Shown here: positions 7,008-15,393 of the stretch, piece by piece
Position numbering within the stretch: the stretch's first letter is position 1
Layout of the letters: each line of letters opens with the position of its first letter
Assembly (NCBI GenBank): GCA_046331245.1
Contig: JAXLRH010000005.1
Location: 124,001-188,000, forward strand
Direction: 5' to 3'
From: SSF14 sp046331245
Lineage (GTDB): Bacteria; Actinomycetota; Acidimicrobiia; Acidimicrobiales; Microtrichaceae
DNA: 64,000 nt
Made by a program: the position numbers and the translations under genes
Notes under the pieces: model-generated
The model's input: only the letters and a program-made list of their open reading frames with translations
Told to the model about the DNA's origin: nothing
The model's database searches: none

Positions 7008-7535
7008 ATGACCGACCGCCACGATCCCGATCTCGCCGTGGGCGAGCTCGAGTCGCTCCAGCAGTACCTCGACTACCAGCGAGCCACGATGGTGCGCCTC
7101 ACCGAGGGCCTCACGCCCGAGCAGTGGCGGATCGCGCTGGCGCCGTCGACCCTCACGTTGGCGGGTCTCGTGAAGCACCTTGCGCTCGTGGAGGACGCCT
7201 GGTTCGTCGACACGTTCCTCGGCCAGGGCTCACCCGAGCCGTGGACCGACGTCGACTGGGACGCCGACCCGGACTGGGAGTTCCGCACCGCGCTCGACGA
7301 CGCCCCCGAGACGCTGCTCGCGCTGTACGCGACCGCCTGCGACCGGGCTCGTGCGGCGGTGGCCGGGGCCGGGTCGCTCGACGCCCTGTCGGTGGGCCTG
7401 AGCCGACGTCCCGAGACCGCCGGCCAGCAGTTCTCGTTGCGGTGGATCCTGCTGCACATGATCGAGGAGACGGCGCGCCACCTCGGCCACGCGGATCTCA
7501 TCCGCCAGTCGATCGACGGCGCGACCGACCTCTAG
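7008..7535 (+). CDS. DinB/DUF664-family protein
   Basis: 175 residues, ATG with TAGCGT ending 7 nt upstream. The helical DinB pattern is clear: LESLQQYLDYQRATMVRLTE at the start, LVKHLALVEDAW near residue 57 (first metal-ligand His), and ILLHMIEETARHLGHADLIR near residue 150 (two further His). The three histidines form the metal site of the DinB superfamily, which in actinobacteria includes thiol-dependent S-transferases and the maleylpyruvate isomerase N-terminal domain. A role with mycothiol is possible but not shown. The neighbouring gene is a distant member of the same superfamily. Confidence 0.82.
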   Translation: MTDRHDPDLAVGELESLQQYLDYQRATMVRLTEGLTPEQWRIALAPSTLTLAGLVKHLALVEDAWFVDTFLGQGSPEPWTDVDWDADPDWEFRTALDDAPETLLALYATACDRARAAVAGAGSLDALSVGLSRRPETAGQQFSLRWILLHMIEETARHLGHADLIRQSIDGATDL

Positions 7536-7561
7536 CGCCCGTCTCTGTAGCATCCGACCGC

Positions 7562-8137
7562 ATGACGTTGACCTCAGATCAGGTGTTCCTCTCCGGCCTC
7601 GACGTGTTCGGTTCGGTCGTCGGCCAGGTCGCCGACTCGCAGTGGGACGAGCCGTCGCCGTGCGCCGGGTGGACCACGCTCGACGTGCTCGGCCACCTCG
7701 GCACGTCCATCGGGATGGGCATCAGCCTGCTCCGCGGTGAGCAGCCCACCTGGCCCGTGGCCGACCGCCCGCGCGACCTCGTCGACGCGCCGCCCGCGGA
7801 GTACTGGGCGCGGCTCGAGGGCGAGGTGCGCGGTCTCGTCGCCGACGCCGACCTCGATCTGGTGATGGACACGCCGATGGGTCCGCGCACCGTCGCCGAC
7901 CGCCTCGCGTTCCCGGCGGTCGACCTGTACGTGCACGCGTGGGACATCGGGCATCCCTGCGGGATCGACGTCACCGTTCCCGAGGACGTCGCGGCGTTCG
8001 CCCACGGCTACATCGACCCGTTCCCCACCGAGATGGTGCGGGGCGAGAAGGGCGCGTTCGGCCCGGAGGTCGAACCGCCGGCCGACGCCACACCCACCGA
8101 GGCGTTCATCGCGTGGACCGGTCGCGCCCCGCGCTGA
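7562..8137 (+). CDS. TIGR03086/maleylpyruvate isomerase N-terminal-type metal-binding protein
   Basis: 191 residues. WDEPSPCAGWTTLDVLGHLG near residue 30 is the signature of TIGR03086 and mycothiol-dependent maleylpyruvate isomerase N-terminal (DinB-like) proteins. The later PAVDLYVHAWDIGHPCGID near residue 120 supplies the second and third metal-ligand histidines. Family members are actinobacterial and several are linked to mycothiol chemistry. The actual reaction here is unknown. The ATG at 7562 has TAGCAT 8 nt upstream. It lies 26 bp after a related DinB gene and 7 bp before the acyl-CoA ligase, so co-transcription with the ligase is likely. Confidence 0.78.
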   Translation: MTLTSDQVFLSGLDVFGSVVGQVADSQWDEPSPCAGWTTLDVLGHLGTSIGMGISLLRGEQPTWPVADRPRDLVDAPPAEYWARLEGEVRGLVADADLDLVMDTPMGPRTVADRLAFPAVDLYVHAWDIGHPCGIDVTVPEDVAAFAHGYIDPFPTEMVRGEKGAFGPEVEPPADATPTEAFIAWTGRAPR

Positions 8138-8144
8138 CGTCCTG

Positions 8145-9632
8145 ATGCTGCTGCACGAGGTCGTCGAGTTCGCGGCGCGGTGGACGCCCGACGACCCCGC
8201 GTTGGTGTTCGGTGATCGTCGTTGGACGTTCGGCGAGCTCTGGGCCGACATCTGGGCGATGGCCGAGTGGCTCGCCGAGCGGGTGGAGCCGGGTCAGCGG
8301 GTGTCGATCGTGTCCGACAACCGCCCCGAGGTCGTGGTCGCCATGTACGCCGTGCCGATGGTGGGCGCGATCGCGATGTTCGCCAACACGCGGCTCGTCC
8401 CGTCGGAGATCGTGGACCTCATTCGCGACGTCGAGCCGTCGCTCGTGCTCGGGTCGGAGGAGCAGCTCGGCCGCCTCGAGGGCCTCTTGCCCGACCTCCC
8501 GCTCGTTTCGTTCCCCGAGGTGCCGGTCGCCGGCGGCTCTGCGGGGGTCAGAACGGGGCGCGACACGCCGCCGTGGCCCGTCGGGCCGGACGACTGCGCG
8601 TGGATCATCCACACGAGCGGCACGACCGGCCGCCCGAAGGGGGCCATGCTCACGCACCGCAGCCTCGGCGCCGGCGTGCTCGCCACGGCCCTCGCCCGGC
8701 CGGTGGGGCCCGAGGACGTCTACCTCTTCCCGTTCCCGCTCTTCCACGTCGCTTCCTACGGCGTGGTGCACCTGCACTTCCGCGGCCGCCCGGTCGTGCT
8801 CGTGCCGAAGTTCGACGCGGTCGACGTCATGGCCGGCATCCAGGAGCACCGGGTGACGACGATCTCGCTGGCGCCGACGATGATCTCGATGCTGCTCGAC
8901 CATCCCGACCGGGCGTCCTACGACCTCAGCTCGCTGCAGAACATCTTCTACGGGGCCTCGGCGATCCCGCTCGACGTGCTCCGCCGTGGGCTCGAGGAGT
9001 TCGGCTGCGGGTTCGGGCAGGGGTACGGCATGACGGAGCTCTCGGGCAACGCCGTGTTCCTCGGCGCCGACGCGCACCGTCGCGCCGCCACGACCGAGCC
9101 GCACCTGCTCGCCGCGGCCGGCAAACCCGGCTCGCTCATCGCGCTGCGCCTCGACGACGAGGGCGAGATCCAGGTGCGCGGCGACCAGGTCATCTCGTCC
9201 TACTGGAACCGGCCCGTCGAGACGGCGAGCGCGTTCACCGACGACGGCTGGTTCCGCACCGGCGACATCGGCCGGTTCGACGGCGAGGGCTACCTGTACA
9301 TCGTCGATCGCAAGAAGGACATCATCGTCTCGGGCGGCGAGAACGTCGCCTCGCTCGAGGTCGAGGACGTCCTGAGCACCCACCCCGGCATCGCGTCGGT
9401 GGCGGTCGTCGGCGTGCCCGACGAGCGCTGGGGCGAGCGGGTGGTGGCCGTGGCCGTGGCCCGCGCCGGCGTCACGCTCGACCCCGACGAGGTGGTGGCG
9501 TGGTGCGACGGCCGGCTCGCCGGCTTCAAGCGCCCGCGTCAGGTGCTCGTGGTGGACGCGCTGCCCACCAACGCGTCGGGCAAGGTGCTCAAGCGCGAGG
9601 TCCGCGACGTCGCGGCGGAGGCGTTCGGCTGA
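8145..9632 (+). CDS. Acyl-CoA synthetase (AMP-forming), FadD-like
   Basis: 495 residues with all core adenylation motifs: the P-loop HTSGTTGRPKGAMLTH near residue 165, GQGYGMTELSG near residue 292 and DDGWFRTGDIGRFDGEGYLY near residue 365. RKKDIIVSGGENVAS (hinge) and the C-terminal lysine motif NASGKVLKREVR follow. It activates a carboxylic acid with ATP to the acyl-adenylate and then the CoA thioester. The substrate (medium or long fatty acid, or an aromatic acid) cannot be read. Length is typical of class I ligases. The start 7 bp after the TIGR03086 gene suggests one operon. Confidence 0.92.
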   Translation: MLLHEVVEFAARWTPDDPALVFGDRRWTFGELWADIWAMAEWLAERVEPGQRVSIVSDNRPEVVVAMYAVPMVGAIAMFANTRLVPSEIVDLIRDVEPSLVLGSEEQLGRLEGLLPDLPLVSFPEVPVAGGSAGVRTGRDTPPWPVGPDDCAWIIHTSGTTGRPKGAMLTHRSLGAGVLATALARPVGPEDVYLFPFPLFHVASYGVVHLHFRGRPVVLVPKFDAVDVMAGIQEHRVTTISLAPTMISMLLDHPDRASYDLSSLQNIFYGASAIPLDVLRRGLEEFGCGFGQGYGMTELSGNAVFLGADAHRRAATTEPHLLAAAGKPGSLIALRLDDEGEIQVRGDQVISSYWNRPVETASAFTDDGWFRTGDIGRFDGEGYLYIVDRKKDIIVSGGENVASLEVEDVLSTHPGIASVAVVGVPDERWGERVVAVAVARAGVTLDPDEVVAWCDGRLAGFKRPRQVLVVDALPTNASGKVLKREVRDVAAEAFG

Positions 9633-9653
9633 CGAGAGCGGGGTCGGGCCCGA

Positions 9654-10877
9654 TCAGCCCCGGTTCCAGAGGAGGAGCCCGTTGCCGGCCGCAGGGTTCT
9701 GGTTGAGGGCCGGGTCGTAGGAGAACAGCAGCACGCGCTCGCCACCCGTTCCGATCCCGACCGGCAGCGTGAGCGGGCGCGAGCCTGCGGGGAGCACGGC
9801 GCCGGTCTGCCGATCGAGCAGGTGCGGCGTGCCGAACGACGCGTTGCTCGGAGGCCCGGAGCGGTCGGAGCCGGTGTAGCCCACGAACCGGCCGTCGGGC
9901 GACGCCGACCAGCCCTGCGCCGCCGGGTCGTCGGCGATCAGCTGCGACGTCGTCGACGTCGCGGCATCCCACAGCCGAACCCCGTGCGAGACCATGAAGG
10001 CCCCGGCGTTTCCGGGATCGGTGACGTCGAAGACGAGCGAGCCGTCGTCGAGCGTCGCGAGCACGGTGACCATGTCCGAGATGTCGGGGCGGGTGATCAC
10101 GTCGCTGGTCCACGCCCGGGTCCACGTCCGGGTCGTGCGGTCGAACACGTCGAGGTGCTCCATGCGGGTGCCGGTGTCGTCGAGCCGATCGAGGGTCACG
10201 ACGGCGACGAAGCGACCGTCGGGGGAGATGCCCGCACCCGGCAGCTCGTACCCGTACACGTCGTCGGACTCGATGGCCCGTGGTCGGTGATCGTGTCGAA
10301 GCCCCGGCCTCGGTCCACACCTGCACCTCGCGTCGGAGGAACGGCACGCCGTTGTCGCTGACCTCGAGCGCGACCACCGACCCGTCGGCGGACGACGCGA
10401 TGCCACGCACCTGCCGAGCCCCCGGGAACACGCCGGCGTCGGGCAGCGGGAACTGGTCGATGTGGCCGGTCGCGGTGTCGACGCGGAGCAGCGACGCGTC
10501 GTAGACCGGCGCCTGGTCCTCGGCGACCTGCCACGTGGAGTAGAAGGCGGCGGTGCCGTCGGCGGTGAGCACCGGGTCGACGGCGTTGATCTGCTGGGGC
10601 CCTCCGAACAGCGGTGTCGATGCGCCCGTCGTGCGGTCCCACAGGTAGGGCTTGTGCCGAACGTGTCGGGGTTGTAGCGGCTGTACCCCACGTAGCGACC
10701 GTCGGCCGACATCGGCCGGTTGCTGAAGCCGTTGCCGCCCGGCGTGACGGCCACCACCGTGGCCGCCGTCGGGCCGGCCGGCGCCGGCTCGGACGGTGGG
10801 TCGATCGGGCAGGCGGTCGCCGTGACCGCGAGCGCTGCAGCGGCGATGAGAAGCTTCGTCGAACGCACGACCGTCAT
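9654..10877 (-). pseudogene. Secreted beta-propeller (PD40-like) protein with three apparent -1 frameshifts
   Basis: The N-terminus MTVVRSTKLLIAAAALAVTA plus TACP is a lipoprotein signal. Repeats such as SADGRYVGYS, SADGSVVALEV, ISPDGRFVAVVTL and ASPDGRFVGYTG are WD40/TolB-type propeller blades. The frame breaks three times: near 10653 (ACAAG where a codon-length ACNAAG is expected), in the C-run at 10302-10305, and in the C-run at 10277-10279. Each needs one extra base, and the three together restore the original frame. Between breaks the codon bias is normal in the shifted frames, for example GGFDTITDHG between the last two. The repaired protein would be about 408 residues. Either a decayed gene or, more likely, consensus errors. 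Confidence 0.65.
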
Positions 10878-10922
10878 GTGTCCCCCCGGATCGGTTCGGC
10901 CTGCAGCGACCGTAGACCGGCC

Positions 10923-12224
10923 TCAGGCAGCGCGCGCCGCGGCGATCACCGCGGCACAGATGCTTGCCAGGTCGGCGTCATCGGTGACATACGGGGGCAT
11001 CGTGTACACGAGGTTCCGGAAGGGCCGGAGCCACACCCCGCTCGCCACTGCTGCGGCGGTGGCGGCCGCCAGGTCCACGTCGTGGTCGAGCTCGACCACG
11101 CCGATCGCGCCGAGCACCCGCACGTCGCGCACGCCGTCGAGCTCGCGCGCCGGGGCGAGACCGGCGCGGAGGCCCGACTCGATACGGGCGACGTCGGCGT
11201 GCCAGTCCGACGAGCGCAGCAGGCCGATCGACGCGTTGGCGATCGACGCGGCCAGGGGGTTTCCCATGAACGTCGGGCCGTGGGCCAGCACCGGCACCTC
11301 ACCGGCGGCGATGCCGTCGGCGACGCGGGGCGTGCAGAGGGCGGCGGCCATCGAGACGTAGCCGCCGGTGAGCGCCTTCCCGACGCACATGACGTCGGGT
11401 GTCACCCCGGCGTGGTCGGCGGCGAACAGCGCTCCGCTGCGGCCGAAGCCGGTCGCGATCTCGTCGAACACCAGGAGCACGTCGTGGCGGTCGCACAGCT
11501 CGCGCCACATGGCCAGGTAGCCGGGGGAGTGGAAGCGCATGCCGCCGGCCCCCTGCACGACGGGCTCGACGATCACCGCGGCCAGCTCGTCGGCGTGCAA
11601 CGCGAGCGTCGACTCGACCGCTGCGACGTAGGCGGGGTCGACCTCGTCGTCGAACGACCCGGGCGGCTCGGGGACGAACACCTGCTCGGGGAGGACGCCG
11701 CGCCACAGGGCGTGCATCCCGCCGTCGGGATCGCACACCGACATCGGGTGGAACGTGTCGCCGTGGTAGCCGCCACGCCAGGTCATCAGGCGGCGCTTCG
11801 CCGGGCGCCCGCCCGACCGCCAGTACTGCAGGCACATCTTCGCGGCCACCTCGACCGACACCGAGCCCGAGTCGCACAGGAAGACGTGCTCCAACCCGTC
11901 CGGCGTGATCTCGACGAGCGTGGCGGCCAGCTCGATCGCCGGCTCGTGCGTGAGCCCGCCGAACATCACGTGACTCATCGTGTCGATCTGGCGATGGGCC
12001 GCCGCGTCGAGCACCGGGTGGCGGTACCCCCAGATCGCGGCCCACCACGAGCTCATGGCGTCGACCAGCTCGGTGACGCCACCCACCGGACGCGCCAGCC
12101 GCAGTCGAACGCCCTCGGCGGACTCGATCAGGGTGAGCTCCTGCCCACCGGGCATGGCGGCGTACGGGTGCCAGACGTGCGCCCGGTCGAGGCCGAGGAG
12201 GCGATCGACCTCGGCGTCGCGCAC
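10923..12224 (-). CDS. bioA: Adenosylmethionine-8-amino-7-oxononanoate aminotransferase
   Basis: 433 residues, GTG start abutting the bioB stop with no gap. It transfers the amino group of S-adenosylmethionine to 8-amino-7-oxononanoate (KAPA) to give DAPA, the third step of biotin synthesis. The N-terminus HVWHPYAAM is the BioA-specific substrate-site signature, followed by DAMSSWWAAIWGYRHP. LLVFDEIATGFGRSGALFA carries the PLP-contacting Asp, and CVGKALTGGY holds the Schiff-base lysine near residue 284. HGPTFMGNPLA is the second BioA hallmark. Length matches the family. With bioB it forms one arm of a divergent biotin cluster. Confidence 0.97.
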   Translation of the reverse strand: MRDAEVDRLLGLDRAHVWHPYAAMPGGQELTLIESAEGVRLRLARPVGGVTELVDAMSSWWAAIWGYRHPVLDAAAHRQIDTMSHVMFGGLTHEPAIELAATLVEITPDGLEHVFLCDSGSVSVEVAAKMCLQYWRSGGRPAKRRLMTWRGGYHGDTFHPMSVCDPDGGMHALWRGVLPEQVFVPEPPGSFDDEVDPAYVAAVESTLALHADELAAVIVEPVVQGAGGMRFHSPGYLAMWRELCDRHDVLLVFDEIATGFGRSGALFAADHAGVTPDVMCVGKALTGGYVSMAAALCTPRVADGIAAGEVPVLAHGPTFMGNPLAASIANASIGLLRSSDWHADVARIESGLRAGLAPARELDGVRDVRVLGAIGVVELDHDVDLAAATAAAVASGVWLRPFRNLVYTMPPYVTDDADLASICAAVIAAARAA

Positions 12225-13256
12225 TCAGACGACCTTGGAGAGCACCCCGACCGGCATCGACAGGCGGTCCAGCATGTCGAGGTCCTCGTCGGGCGTGCGG
12301 CCCAGCGTGGTGAGGTAGTTGCCGACGATCAGCGCGTTGATGCCGGCGGTCATGCCGGCCTCCTGCATGTCGCCGAGCGTGATCTCGCGCCCGCCCGCGT
12401 ACCGGAGGATGACCTCGGGGAGCGCGAGGCGGAACAGTGCCACCCACTTGAGGGCGTCCTTCGCCGGCGTGATCGGCCGGAGCTCCAGCGGCGTGCCGGG
12501 GCGGGGGTTGAGGAAGTTGACGGGCACCTCCTGCGGACGAAGTTCCTGGAGGTGGCCGATGAGCTCGAGGCGCTGGGCATCGGACTCGCCCATGCCGAGC
12601 AGCACGCCGCAGCACAGCTCCATGTCGTTCGCCTTCACGAGCTCGCAGGTCTCCCAGCGCTCGTCGAAGTCGTGCGTCTTCACCACCTCGGGGAAGAACG
12701 AGCGGGAGGTCTCGAGGTTGTGGTTGTAGCGGTGGACGCCGCCGTCCGCGAGCCGCTTCGCCTGCGACTCGTCGAGGATGCCGGCGGAGACGGCCACGTT
12801 GAGGCCGGTCTCGTCGCCGATGATCGGCACGAGCTCGAGGATGCGCTCGAGCGTCTTCTCGTCGGGCCCGCGTACGGCGAGCACGATGCAGAACTCGCTG
12901 GCGCCCAGCTTCGCGGTCTCACGGGCGGCCTGCAGCACCTCCTCGGTGTCGAGGAACGGCGTGGCGGCGACGGGTGTGTCGAACTGGGCCGACTGGCTGC
13001 AGAAGTGGCAGTCCTCGGGGCAACCGCCGGTCTTCACCGACAGGATGCCCTCGACCTCGACGGTGTCACCGCATCGGGCGAGGCGCACGTCGTGAGCCAG
13101 CGCCATGAGCTCGCCGAGGTGTCGCGTCGGCAGCTCCGACAGCGCCGTCACCTGGTCGAGCGTGAGCCAGCCGGCCTCGTCGATCAGCGTCGTGCGGGCC
13201 TCGGCGATGATCGCCGGCTCGTCGGCTGCTGGGATGGGGGTGGTCGTGTCGCTCAC
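12225..13256 (-). CDS. bioB: Biotin synthase, radical SAM
   Basis: 343 residues, GTG start with GAGGA a few bases upstream. VKTGGCPEDCHFCSQSAQ carries C79, C83 and C86, the CxxxCxxC that binds the SAM-reducing [4Fe-4S] cluster. The sacrificial auxiliary cluster ligands are in the usual places: the cysteine after GASEF (near 119), MELCCGVLLG, and the Arg in VILRYAGGR. It inserts sulfur into dethiobiotin to make biotin. Directly followed by bioA and divergent from bioF-bioD. Actinobacterial BioB is reported to need the helper BsaP, and a BsaP-like segment is found here as the tail of BioD. Confidence 0.98.
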   Translation of the reverse strand: MSDTTTPIPAADEPAIIAEARTTLIDEAGWLTLDQVTALSELPTRHLGELMALAHDVRLARCGDTVEVEGILSVKTGGCPEDCHFCSQSAQFDTPVAATPFLDTEEVLQAARETAKLGASEFCIVLAVRGPDEKTLERILELVPIIGDETGLNVAVSAGILDESQAKRLADGGVHRYNHNLETSRSFFPEVVKTHDFDERWETCELVKANDMELCCGVLLGMGESDAQRLELIGHLQELRPQEVPVNFLNPRPGTPLELRPITPAKDALKWVALFRLALPEVILRYAGGREITLGDMQEAGMTAGINALIVGNYLTTLGRTPDEDLDMLDRLSMPVGVLSKVV

Positions 13257-13307
13257 GTCGTCCTCGATGTTGCATTGTGTTGGGAGCGAGCGTACCGGGA
13301 GGCCGCG
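13257..13307. promoter_or_regulatory. Divergent bioB/bioF control region
   Basis: 51-bp gap between the bioB and bioF starts. For bioF, TTGCAT (13270-13275) and TACCGG (13293-13298) are 17 nt apart, with GGGAGG (13297-13302) as ribosome site before the GTG at 13308. TGTTG occurs twice about 10 bp apart (in TGTTGCATTGTGTTG), which could be a regulator site. I see no canonical BirA operator. Confidence 0.35.
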
Positions 13308-14527
13308 GTGCAGTCAGAACCGAGAACGGGGAGGGGAGCGGGCGCGTCCTGGGTGGAACGCGCCTCCGTCGCCTCGGCGGCCGTCCGCGCTGCCGACCAG
13401 TGGCGGGAGATCCGCACGCTCGGCGGCCCCGGGGTGCGCACGACGCTCCCCGACGGGCGGGCCGTGCTGCAGTTCGCGTCGAACGACTATCTCGGCCTCG
13501 CCCACCACCCGGCGGTGGTGGCTGCGGCGGTGGAGGCGACGGGGGAGTACGGCGTCGGCAGTGGCGCCTCCCGTCTGGTGGTGGGGTCGCGCCCGCCGCA
13601 CGATCGGCTCGAGTCGGCGTTGGCCGAGTGGAAGCACGCCGAGGCGGCGCTGCTCTTCCCGACGGGCTACGCGGCGAACGTGGGGGTGCTCATGGCGCTG
13701 GCACGCCTCGGCGTGCGACGGGCGAGCCCGTCGCCATCGTGAGCGACGAGCTCAACCACGCGTCGATCATCGACGGCTCACGTCTCGCCCGGGTGCCCGT
13801 GAGCGTGTACCCGCACAACGACCACGAGGCGGCGGCGGCCGCCGTGGCGTCCCACGCGCGCGACGGTCGTCGCGGCGTGATCGTGACCGATTCGGTGTTC
13901 TCGATGGACGGCGACGTCGCGCCGCTCGTGTCGCTCGCCGAGGTCGCCGCCTCCACGGGCGCCCTGCTCGTCGTGGACGACGCCCACGCCGTGTTCGCCG
14001 GGGCGGGCGCCGACGTGCTCGCCGCCGACACGTCGGTCGGTGCTGCAGCCGACGTGCTGGTGGTCGGCACCCTCTCCAAGACGCTCGGCAGCCTCGGCGG
14101 CTTCGTGGCCGGGCCGGCCCCGCTGGTGGAGTGGTGCCGCAACACGTCCCGGTCGTTCATCTTCTCGACCGCGCCCACACCGGCGGCTGCTGCGGCCGCG
14201 CTCGCGGCGCTGGGCGTGCTGCGCAGCGAGGACGGCGCGGCGCTGATCTCGTCGCTCCGCGCCAACGTCGATCGGTTCGACGCGACGCATCCCAGCGCCG
14301 TGGTTCCGCTGGTGCTGGGGGAGGAGCGGCGAGCGCTCGACGTGAGCGCGGCGCTGCTCGACGCCGGCCTGCTCGTGCCGGCCATCCGCCCGCCGACGGT
14401 CGCGCCGGGCGCGTCGCGTCTGCGGATCGCTCTGTCGGCGGAGCACACGGCGGCCGACGTCGGCCTGCTCCTCGACGCGCTCGCCTCGCTCGGCGTCGAG
14501 CTCGAACCGGCGGCGGTGACGGCATGA
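13308..14527 (+). pseudogene. bioF: 8-amino-7-oxononanoate synthase, apparent single-base frameshift
   Basis: GTG at 13308 with GGGAGG 5 nt before it. The first 135 codons read as BioF: LQFASNDYLGLAHHPAVV, GVGSGASRLVVGSRPPHDRL and LFPTGYAANVGVLMALARLG. The frame then shifts near 13715-13720 (GTGCGACGGGCGAG) and continues as EPVAIVSDELNHASIIDG, VTDSVFSMDGDVAPL, VVDDAHAVF and the PLP-lysine motif GTLSKTLGSLGG. One missing base explains it, restoring about 406 residues. The enzyme condenses pimeloyl thioester with alanine. Because bioA, bioB and bioD are intact and the break is one base, a sequencing or consensus error is more likely than loss. Its stop overlaps the bioD ATG by 4 bases. Confidence 0.85.
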
Positions 14528-15366
14528 GCGCGGACCAGACTCGTCCGCGCCGCCTCGTGGTGATCGCCGGCACCGGCACCGAGATCGGCAAGACGTGGGT
14601 GAGCCGCCGCGTGCTCGAGCTGCTCGCCGCAGAGTGGTCGGTGCAGGCGCGCAAGCCGGCGCAGTCGGGCGACGGCGACCCGGCGGACATCGGAGACGCA
14701 GCGGAGCTGGCCGCCGCCACCGGCGAGGACGAGCTCGTCGTGTGCCCGCCGCACCGTCGCTACGGCGTCGCCATGGCGCCCCCGATGGCCGCCGAGGCGC
14801 TCGGCCTCACGCCGGCCACTGTCGCCGAGCTCGCGGCCGAGGTGTCCTCGTCGTGGGGTGCGCGCGCGTCCGACGTCGGCCTCGTCGAGCTGGCCGGTGG
14901 CGTCGCCTCGCCGATGGCCATCGACGGCGACGGCGCTGATCTCGCCGCTGCGCTGTCGCCCGATGCGGTGGTGCTCGTGGCCGACGCCGGCCTCGGCACG
15001 GTCAACGCGGTACGCCTCTCCGCAGCGCGCCTGGCCGAGGCCCTCGGTGCCGACCGTCGCCTCCTGGTGGTGCTGAACCGCTACGACGACGCCGACGACC
15101 TGCACGTCCGCAACCGCGACTGGCTCGCCACCCGGGACGGCTTCGACCTGGCCTGCGACCTCGCCACCGTCGCGTTGTGGATCGAGGGGCTCGCTCCGCT
15201 GCACTGTGGCTCGTGCGGCAAGCCCGCGACCGAGTGCGACGGCAGCTGCGCCCGCCCCCTCGATCCGGAGCGCTTCTGCACGCGCTGCGGTCGTCGTCTC
15301 GTGGTGACCGTGACGCCCACCGGCCACTCCGCCCGCTGCAAGGTGCACGGCCCGATCGCCGGCTGA
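14524..15366 (+). CDS. bioD: Dethiobiotin synthetase fused to a cysteine-rich BsaP-like tail
   Basis: 280 residues. Residues 9-225 are BioD: VVIAGTGTEIGKTWVSRRVL contains the P-loop, ARKPAQSGD the substrate lysine, and GLVELAGGVASPMA the family loop. It closes the ureido ring of DAPA with CO2 and ATP. Residues 226-280 are not part of normal BioD (about 220-240 residues). They hold seven cysteines (228, 231, 238, 242, 252, 255, 272) and FCTRCGRRLVVTVTPTGHSA followed by RCKVHG. As I remember it, this last pattern is that of BsaP, the small Fe-S protein needed by BioB in actinobacteria. Overlaps bioF by ATGA. Confidence 0.92.
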   Translation: MSADQTRPRRLVVIAGTGTEIGKTWVSRRVLELLAAEWSVQARKPAQSGDGDPADIGDAAELAAATGEDELVVCPPHRRYGVAMAPPMAAEALGLTPATVAELAAEVSSSWGARASDVGLVELAGGVASPMAIDGDGADLAAALSPDAVVLVADAGLGTVNAVRLSAARLAEALGADRRLLVVLNRYDDADDLHVRNRDWLATRDGFDLACDLATVALWIEGLAPLHCGSCGKPATECDGSCARPLDPERFCTRCGRRLVVTVTPTGHSARCKVHGPIAG

Positions 15367-15393
15367 ACGACCGAGCGCGGTCGGCCGCCCGGC

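Noticed and set aside
13680..13741. Programmed ribosomal frameshift in bioF
   Set aside because: No slippery heptamer or downstream stem evident, and bioF is not known for recoding; other single-base deletions nearby make a consensus error more likely.
10614..13742. Very long open frame (over 1,000 codons) on the plus strand opposite bioA and bioB
   Set aside because: It is antisense to well-conserved enzymes and its composition is that of the complement of GC-biased codons. Only its last 145 codons are real, as the N-terminal part of bioF.
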